A stretch of DNA of 7,616 nt, from NCBI GenBank assembly GCA_021847165.1, contig JAJZUH010000094.1, positions 1-7,616 on the forward strand, in the 5' to 3' direction. This DNA comes from Pseudomonadota bacterium (GTDB lineage: Bacteria > Pseudomonadota > Gammaproteobacteria > Burkholderiales > Gallionellaceae). The notes under the pieces are model-generated. The model made no database searches. It saw only the letters and a list, made by a program, of their open reading frames with translations, and was not told where the DNA came from. The translations under genes and the position numbers were made by a program. Shown here piece by piece: positions 1 through 7,616 of the stretch (within the stretch, counting starts at the first letter, position 1; the number at the start of each line of letters is the position of its first letter).

Positions 1-66
1 TCGTTCAATGTGCTCACCAAGGAAATCCGCTCTCTGGGTATCGATATCGATCTGGAACGCCACTAA
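1..66 (+). CDS. rpoB: RNA polymerase beta subunit, C-terminal end (partial)
   Basis: This is the last 21 codons and the TAA stop of rpoB; the 5' part lies outside the window. Read in frame from base 1, it ends in KEIRSLGIDIDLERH, the conserved beta-subunit C-terminus that packs against beta' in the polymerase core. E. coli has a closely similar KEIRSLGIN ending but a different last few residues; the DLERH tail fits betaproteobacteria from family knowledge. The stop is 33 bases upstream of rpoC, the standard rpoB-rpoC arrangement, so the two subunits are almost certainly co-transcribed. Nothing can be said about the catalytic or rifampicin-binding parts. Confidence 0.96.
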   Translation, partial: SFNVLTKEIRSLGIDIDLERH

Positions 67-87
67 GACTGCCAGGCACAAGGCTAA

Positions 88-93
88 AAGGAG
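88..93 (+). promoter_or_regulatory. Ribosome binding site of rpoC
   Basis: AAGGAG is a strong Shine-Dalgarno sequence ending six bases before the ATG at 100. It fixes the rpoC start and is the strongest such site in the window. The 33-base rpoB-rpoC spacer shows no terminator or promoter. Confidence 0.9.
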
Positions 94-99
94 TTACAC

Positions 100-4317
<4,218 letters not shown>

Positions 4318-4321
4318 TTGC

Positions 4322-4350
4322 TTGACAGGAATAGGCTTCGTCAATAGAAT
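4322..4350 (+). promoter_or_regulatory. Sigma-70 promoter of the str operon
   Basis: A perfect -35 box TTGACA (4322-4327) is followed after exactly 17 bases by TAGAAT (4345-4350), one mismatch from TATAAT. It begins five bases after the rpoC stop. The start site would fall near 4357. The six bases after the -10 box are GCGCGG, a G+C-only discriminator typical of ribosomal promoters that ppGpp and DksA repress (established for E. coli, inferred here). Box match, spacing and position make this the best promoter candidate in the window; it would drive rpsL, rpsG, fusA and tuf. Confidence 0.85.
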
Positions 4351-4380
4351 GCGCGGTCTTTTTAGCCCGTGCATTCCTGT
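4325..4380. repeat. Nested inverted repeats over the str promoter
   Basis: Two inverted repeats share one right arm. The outer pair is ACAGGAAT (4325-4332) with ATTCCTGT (4373-4380), eight exact bases. The inner pair is GAATGCGCGG (4347-4356) with CCGTGCATTC (4367-4376), ten positions with one G:T wobble and a 10-base loop. Both use 4373-4376, so they cannot form together. Left arms overlap the -35 and -10 boxes and lie upstream of the predicted start, so as RNA they form only in transcripts reading through from rpoC. There is no U-run afterwards, so this is not a standard terminator. The function is unknown and chance is possible. Confidence 0.6.
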
Positions 4381-4449
4381 GCGGATCTGGGTCGATTCAG
4401 TTGCAGGGCGGTTATTTTTAGTTAACCAATTAATTTTTAAATAGTTTTC

Positions 4450-4459
4450 AGGAAGCGAG
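4450..4459 (+). promoter_or_regulatory. Ribosome binding site of rpsL, loosely spaced
   Basis: AGGAAGCGAG precedes the ATG at 4465. The best core, AGGA (4450-4453), is 11 bases from the start codon, longer than the usual 5-9. The adjoining A+T-rich leader may help by binding ribosomal protein S1; that is an inference. Confidence 0.65.
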
Positions 4460-4464
4460 AAACA

Positions 4465-4842
4465 ATGCCAACCATTAACCAGTTAGTCCGCACAGGCCGT
4501 ACAGCGGAAGTGACCAAGAGCAAGGTGCCGGCTCTTGCGGGCAGTCCTCAAAAGCGCGGTGTCTGTACGCGTGTTTACACTACGACGCCAAAGAAGCCGA
4601 ACTCGGCGCTGCGCAAGGTCGCCAAGGTTCGTTTGACCAATGGTTTCGAGGTCATTTCCTACATCGGCGGCGAAGGCCACAACCTGCAAGAGCACAGTGT
4701 TGTGTTGATTCGCGGTGGCCGTGTAAAGGATTTGCCGGGTGTGCGTTACCACATGGTGCGCGGCAGCCTGGATACGGCTGGCGTGAAGGATCGTAAGCAG
4801 TCTCGCTCCAAGTACGGTGCGAAGCGCCCGAAAAAAGCGTAA
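4465..4842 (+). CDS. rpsL: 30S ribosomal protein S12
   Basis: The 125-residue product (E. coli 124) is S12, which sits at the decoding centre on the A-site side of the 30S subunit and monitors codon-anticodon pairing. The decoding loops are present: [13 protein letters not shown] around 39-51 and [13 protein letters not shown] around 84-96. Lys43, Lys88 and Pro91, where streptomycin-resistance changes usually arise, are wild type, so a streptomycin-sensitive S12 is predicted. Asp89 in the KDLPGVRYH motif is the residue that RimO methylthiolates in E. coli. The N-terminal tail reads [14 protein letters not shown] where E. coli and many relatives have LVRKPR, a small lineage difference in a less constrained tail. 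The gene is first in the str operon, 115 bases after the -10 box, and 35 bases ahead of rpsG. Confidence 0.98.
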   Translation: MPTINQLVRTGRTAEVTKSKVPALAGSPQKRGVCTRVYTTTPKKPNSALRKVAKVRLTNGFEVISYIGGEGHNLQEHSVVLIRGGRVKDLPGVRYHMVRGSLDTAGVKDRKQSRSKYGAKRPKKA

Positions 4843-4866
4843 TTCGGAATTTAGACAGATATAACT

Positions 4867-4871
4867 GAGGT
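4867..4871 (+). promoter_or_regulatory. Ribosome binding site of rpsG
   Basis: GAGGT ends six bases before the ATG at 4878. The rpsL-rpsG spacer is only 35 bases, much shorter than the roughly 100-base E. coli spacer that carries the S7 autoregulatory structure. Confidence 0.85.
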
Positions 4872-4877
4872 ATTGAT

Positions 4878-5348
4878 ATGCCAAGACGTAGAGAAGTCCC
4901 CAAGCGCGAAGTCCTGCCGGATCCGAAGTTCGGCAACCAGGATTTGTCCAAGTTCGTCAACGTGCTGATGACTGCCGGCAAGAAGTCGGTTGCTGAGCGC
5001 ATTTTGTATGGTGCGCTGGAGCAGGTTGGGAAGAAGAGCGGCAAGGATCCGATCGAGGTGTTCAATCAGGCGATTGCCAATGCCAAGCCTCAGGTGGAGG
5101 TCAAGAGTCGTCGCGTTGGTGGTGCCAACTACCAGGTGCCGGTCGAGGTGCGTCCTTCCCGCCGCATGGCTCTGGCGATGCGCTGGTTGAAGGAATTTGC
5201 GCGGAAGCGTGGCGAAAAGTCCATGGGTATGCGTCTGGCGGGCGAGCTGATCGACGCATCCGAAGGTCGCGGCGGGGCTGTGAAGAAGCGCGAAGAGGTT
5301 CATCGCATGGCCGACGCCAACAAGGCTTTCTCGCATTTCCGTTTCTAA
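4878..5348 (+). CDS. rpsG: 30S ribosomal protein S7
   Basis: The 156-residue product has the usual bacterial S7 length. S7 is a primary binder of the 3' major domain of 16S rRNA, nucleates assembly of the 30S head, and contacts tRNA and mRNA near the exit site. The sequence starts [10 protein letters not shown], a basic N-terminal arm, and contains the family signature region around 20-46 with MTAGKK at 31-36. [15 protein letters not shown] at 77-91 is the beta-hairpin region that reaches the E site. It ends KAFSHFRF, the common short bacterial ending rather than the extended tail of E. coli K-12. In E. coli, S7 represses its own operon by binding the rpsL-rpsG spacer; the short spacer here makes that exact mechanism doubtful. 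fusA follows after 27 bases. Confidence 0.98.
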   Translation: MPRRREVPKREVLPDPKFGNQDLSKFVNVLMTAGKKSVAERILYGALEQVGKKSGKDPIEVFNQAIANAKPQVEVKSRRVGGANYQVPVEVRPSRRMALAMRWLKEFARKRGEKSMGMRLAGELIDASEGRGGAVKKREEVHRMADANKAFSHFRF

Positions 5349-5375
5349 AAGCATAAAGACAAGGTTAGGTATACC

Positions 5376-7472
5376 GTGGCACGCAAAACACCAATCGAAC
5401 GCTATCGCAATATCGGCATCAGTGCGCACATTGATGCGGGTAAAACTACGACCACCGAGCGCATCCTGTTTTATACGGGGGTAAGTCACAAGATTGGCGA
5501 AGTGCACGATGGTGCTGCCACGATGGACTGGATGGAGCAAGAGCAGGAGCGAGGCATCACCATCACTTCTGCTGCGACCACCTGTTTCTGGAAGGGGATG
5601 GATAACAACTTCCCTGAGCATCGCTTCAACATCATCGATACGCCGGGGCACGTGGATTTCACCATCGAAGTGGAGCGCTCCATGCGCGTGCTGGACGGTG
5701 CCTGCATGGTGTACTGCGCCGTGGGTGGTGTGCAGCCTCAATCCGAGACCGTGTGGCGCCAGGCCAATAAGTACAAGGTGCCGCGCCTGGCTTTCGTGAA
5801 CAAGATGGATCGCACTGGAGCCAACTTCTTCAAGGTGGTCACGCAGATGCAGACTCGTCTGAGGGCCAACCCCGTTCCTCTGGTGATTCCGATTGGTGCC
5901 GAGGAGGGGTTTACTGGTGTTGTTGATCTGATCAAGATGAAGGCGATCATCTGGGACGAGGCTTCCCAGGGGATGAAGTTCGAATATACGGAAATCCCGG
6001 CTGATCTGGTGGCAACCGCCAAGGAATGGCGCGAAAAGCTGGTCGAGAGCGCTGCCGAGGTGTCCGAAGAGATGATGAATCTCTACCTGGAAAACGGCGA
6101 TTTGTCCGAAGAGCAGATCGTTCAGGGAATCCGTACGCGCACCATCGCCTGCGAGATTCAGCCGATGCTGTGCGGCTCTGCGTTCAAGAACAAGGGTGTG
6201 CAGCGCATGCTGGATGCAGTGATCCAGTTCCTGCCCTCCCCGGTCGACATCCCTGATGTGACGGGAGAGACCGAGACGGGTGAGCCGATCAGTCGCAAGG
6301 CCGACGATAGCGAGAAGTTCTCCGCCTTGGCGTTCAAGCTGATGACCGACCCGTTCGTCGGGCAGCTGACTTTCGTGCGCGTCTATTCGGGCGTGCTGAA
6401 AAAAGGTGACACAGTTTACAACTCCGTGCGCGGCAAGAAAGAGCGTATCGGCCGTATCGTGCAGATGCACGCGAACAATCGCGAAGAGGTCGATGAGATT
6501 CTGGCGGGCGATATCGCGGCTTGTATCGGCTTGAAAGAAGTGACCACCGGTGAGTCGCTGTGCGATCCGGACAAGCCGATCATTCTCGAGCGCATGGTGT
6601 TTCCGGAGCCGGTGATTCACGTTGCCGTTGAGCCGAAGACCAAGGCCGACCAGGAGAAGATGGGTATCGCGCTGGGGCGTTTGGCGGCAGAAGACCCTTC
6701 GTTCCGCGTGCGTACCGACGAAGAATCTGGGCAGACCATCATGTCCGGTATGGGCGAGTTGCATCTGGAGATTCTGGTCGATCGCATGAAGCGCGAATTC
6801 GGCGTGGAAGCCAACGTGGGTGCTCCTCAGGTTGCCTATCGCGAGGCGATTCGCAAGTCTGTCGAAGTTGAGGGTAAGTACGCCAAGCAGACCGGTGGCC
6901 GTGGTCAGTATGGTCACGTCTGGATCAAGATGGAGCCGAATGAAACTGGCAAGGGCTTCGAGTTCGTCGATGCGATCAAGGGTGGTACCGTTCCGCGCGA
7001 GTTCATTCCTGCGGTGGAAAAAGGTTTGCGCGAGTCGCTTCCTAGTGGTGTGTTGGCCGGCTTCCCGGTGGTGGATGTGAAGATTACGCTGTTCGACGGT
7101 TCCTACCATGATGTGGACTCTAACGAGAACGCCTTCAAGATGGCGGCCTCCATGGCGTTCAAGGATGGTATGCGCAAGGCCAACCCGGTTTTGCTGGAGC
7201 CGATGATGTCGGTGGAGGTGGAAACGCCGGAAGACTACACTGGTACGGTGATGGGCGATCTGTCGTCGCGTCGCGGCATGGTCCAGGGTATGGACGATCT
7301 GCCCGGCGGTGGAAAGACGGTCAAGGCGGAAGTGCCTTTGTCCGAGATGTTCGGTTACTCAACCTCGTTGCGCTCCGCAACGCAGGGTCGTGCCACCTAC
7401 ACCATGGAATTCAAGCACTACACCGAAGCGCCAAAGAATGTCGCTGAATCGGTGATGAACAGCAAAAAATAA
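5376..7472 (+). CDS. fusA: Translation elongation factor G (EF-G)
   Basis: The 698-residue product (E. coli 704) is the GTPase that drives tRNA-mRNA translocation and, with the recycling factor, splits ribosomes. GTPase motifs are complete: P-loop AHIDAGKT (17-24), switch I ending near [16 protein letters not shown] (88-92), NKMD (142-145) and SAF (268-270). Domain II and III follow at roughly 290-480. Domain IV has GGRGQYGHV (507-515) and His578 in [12 protein letters not shown], the loop tip that enters the decoding centre. Domain V ends with [15 protein letters not shown]. The start is GTG at 5376; it gives the conserved [19 protein letters not shown] beginning and no better upstream start exists after the rpsG stop. 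The ribosome site is weak: AGG (5367-5369) six bases away, or AAGG (5361-5364) eleven away. It looks like canonical EF-G of the str operon, not a paralogue such as EF-G2 or a tetracycline-protection protein. Confidence 0.98.
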   Translation: MARKTPIERYRNIGISAHIDAGKTTTTERILFYTGVSHKIGEVHDGAATMDWMEQEQERGITITSAATTCFWKGMDNNFPEHRFNIIDTPGHVDFTIEVERSMRVLDGACMVYCAVGGVQPQSETVWRQANKYKVPRLAFVNKMDRTGANFFKVVTQMQTRLRANPVPLVIPIGAEEGFTGVVDLIKMKAIIWDEASQGMKFEYTEIPADLVATAKEWREKLVESAAEVSEEMMNLYLENGDLSEEQIVQGIRTRTIACEIQPMLCGSAFKNKGVQRMLDAVIQFLPSPVDIPDVTGETETGEPISRKADDSEKFSALAFKLMTDPFVGQLTFVRVYSGVLKKGDTVYNSVRGKKERIGRIVQMHANNREEVDEILAGDIAACIGLKEVTTGESLCDPDKPIILERMVFPEPVIHVAVEPKTKADQEKMGIALGRLAAEDPSFRVRTDEESGQTIMSGMGELHLEILVDRMKREFGVEANVGAPQVAYREAIRKSVEVEGKYAKQTGGRGQYGHVWIKMEPNETGKGFEFVDAIKGGTVPREFIPAVEKGLRESLPSGVLAGFPVVDVKITLFDGSYHDVDSNENAFKMAASMAFKDGMRKANPVLLEPMMSVEVETPEDYTGTVMGDLSSRRGMVQGMDDLPGGGKTVKAEVPLSEMFGYSTSLRSATQGRATYTMEFKHYTEAPKNVAESVMNSKK
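7366..7382 (+). repeat. Perfect short hairpin inside fusA
   Basis: CGTTGCG (7366-7372) and CGCAACG (7376-7382) form an exact seven-base inverted repeat around a three-base loop CTC. It encodes part of the conserved EF-G peptide SLRSATQ, so protein constraint explains part of it. It is not followed by a U-run and is not an intrinsic terminator. Confidence 0.55.
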
Positions 7473-7484
7473 TTTAGACAAGTC

Positions 7485-7490
7485 GGAGAG
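7485..7490 (+). promoter_or_regulatory. Ribosome binding site of tuf
   Basis: GGAGAG ends seven bases before the ATG at 7498, in the 25-base fusA-tuf spacer. It is a good site, consistent with the high output expected of EF-Tu. Confidence 0.88.
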
Positions 7491-7494
7491 ATAA

Positions 7495-7616
<122 letters not shown>

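Larger units (their letters stand above)
4318..4464 (+). other. rpoC-rpsL intergenic region and str operon leader
   Basis: This is the only gap over 40 bases in the window. Its left part holds a promoter and overlapping inverted repeats. Its right part, after the predicted transcription start near 4357, is a leader of about 108 bases. The last section before the ribosome binding site is very A+T rich: bases 4411-4450 have only six G or C, against a G+C-rich surrounding. A weak hairpin GGTTA (4410-4414) with TAACC (4423-4427) sits in it. I find no hairpin followed by a U-run, so no classical intrinsic terminator separates rpoC from the str operon, and some read-through from rpoBC is likely. 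No credible small gene is present. Confidence 0.8.

Noticed and set aside
4355..4365. A boxA-like antitermination element (GGTCTTTTTAG).
   Set aside because: It resembles the rRNA boxA only loosely and straddles the predicted transcription start, so it would be incomplete in the str transcript.
4347..4376. Intrinsic terminator for rpoC from the GAATGCGCGG/CCGTGCATTC hairpin.
   Set aside because: No U-run follows on either strand; the only T-run is in the loop, and the stem overlaps the promoter.
4349..4444. A 31-codon plus-strand frame in the rpoC-rpsL gap, starting at the ATG that overlaps the -10 box.
   Set aside because: It has no ribosome binding site, its ATG lies upstream of the predicted transcription start, and it uses TTA three times, unlike the neighbouring genes.
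4591..4737. Streptomycin-resistance substitutions in S12.
   Set aside because: Lys43, Lys88 and Pro91 are the sensitive, wild-type residues.
4851..7109. A 752-codon open frame on the minus strand across rpsG and most of fusA.
   Set aside because: rpsG and fusA share a reading phase and this frame is in register with both, so the same avoidance of TTA, CTA and TCA explains it. Its translation has no recognisable family.
5376..7472. A tetracycline ribosome-protection protein or specialised EF-G2 instead of EF-G.
   Set aside because: The sequence is canonical EF-G throughout, with a str operon position, complete GTPase motifs and the conserved domain IV tip.

Overview
The window is an uninterrupted stretch of the bacterial core transcription and translation cluster, all on the + strand. 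In order it holds the last codons of rpoB, complete rpoC, a 147-base promoter and leader region, then the streptomycin (str) operon: rpsL, rpsG, fusA and the first 39 codons of tuf. All genes are intact; only the two at the window edges are cut by the boundary. I see no mobile element, CRISPR array, RNA gene, phage gene or foreign cargo.

The organism is most likely a betaproteobacterium, perhaps of the Nitrosomonadales/Gallionellaceae type. The evidence is the gene order, the RpoB tail ending in DLERH, the RpoC and EF-G sequences, and a G+C-rich codon choice that almost excludes TTA, CTA and TCA. The genus is a guess from memory of family sequences, not a search result.

Layout: 1-66 is the rpoB 3' end. 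A 33-base spacer carries the rpoC ribosome binding site, and rpoC runs 100-4317. The only sizeable gap, 4318-4464, holds a near-consensus sigma-70 promoter (TTGACA, 17 bases, TAGAAT) with a G+C-rich discriminator, nested inverted repeats over that promoter, and an A+T-rich leader before rpsL (4465-4842). rpsG (4878-5348), fusA (5376-7472) and tuf (from 7498) follow with 25-35 base spacers and look like one transcript.

Together these genes make the beta and beta' subunits of RNA polymerase, two 30S decoding and head proteins (S12, S7) and the two elongation GTPases (EF-G, EF-Tu). Output of such genes is normally tied to growth rate through ppGpp. The window shows both sides of that link: a promoter with a stringent-type discriminator, and an RpoC whose ppGpp site 2 contacts match E. 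coli while three basic site 1 contacts are each replaced by a different basic residue (K362, H417, R615).

No previously undescribed system is visible here. The findings are modest regulatory and sequence-variation observations in an otherwise ordinary housekeeping region.
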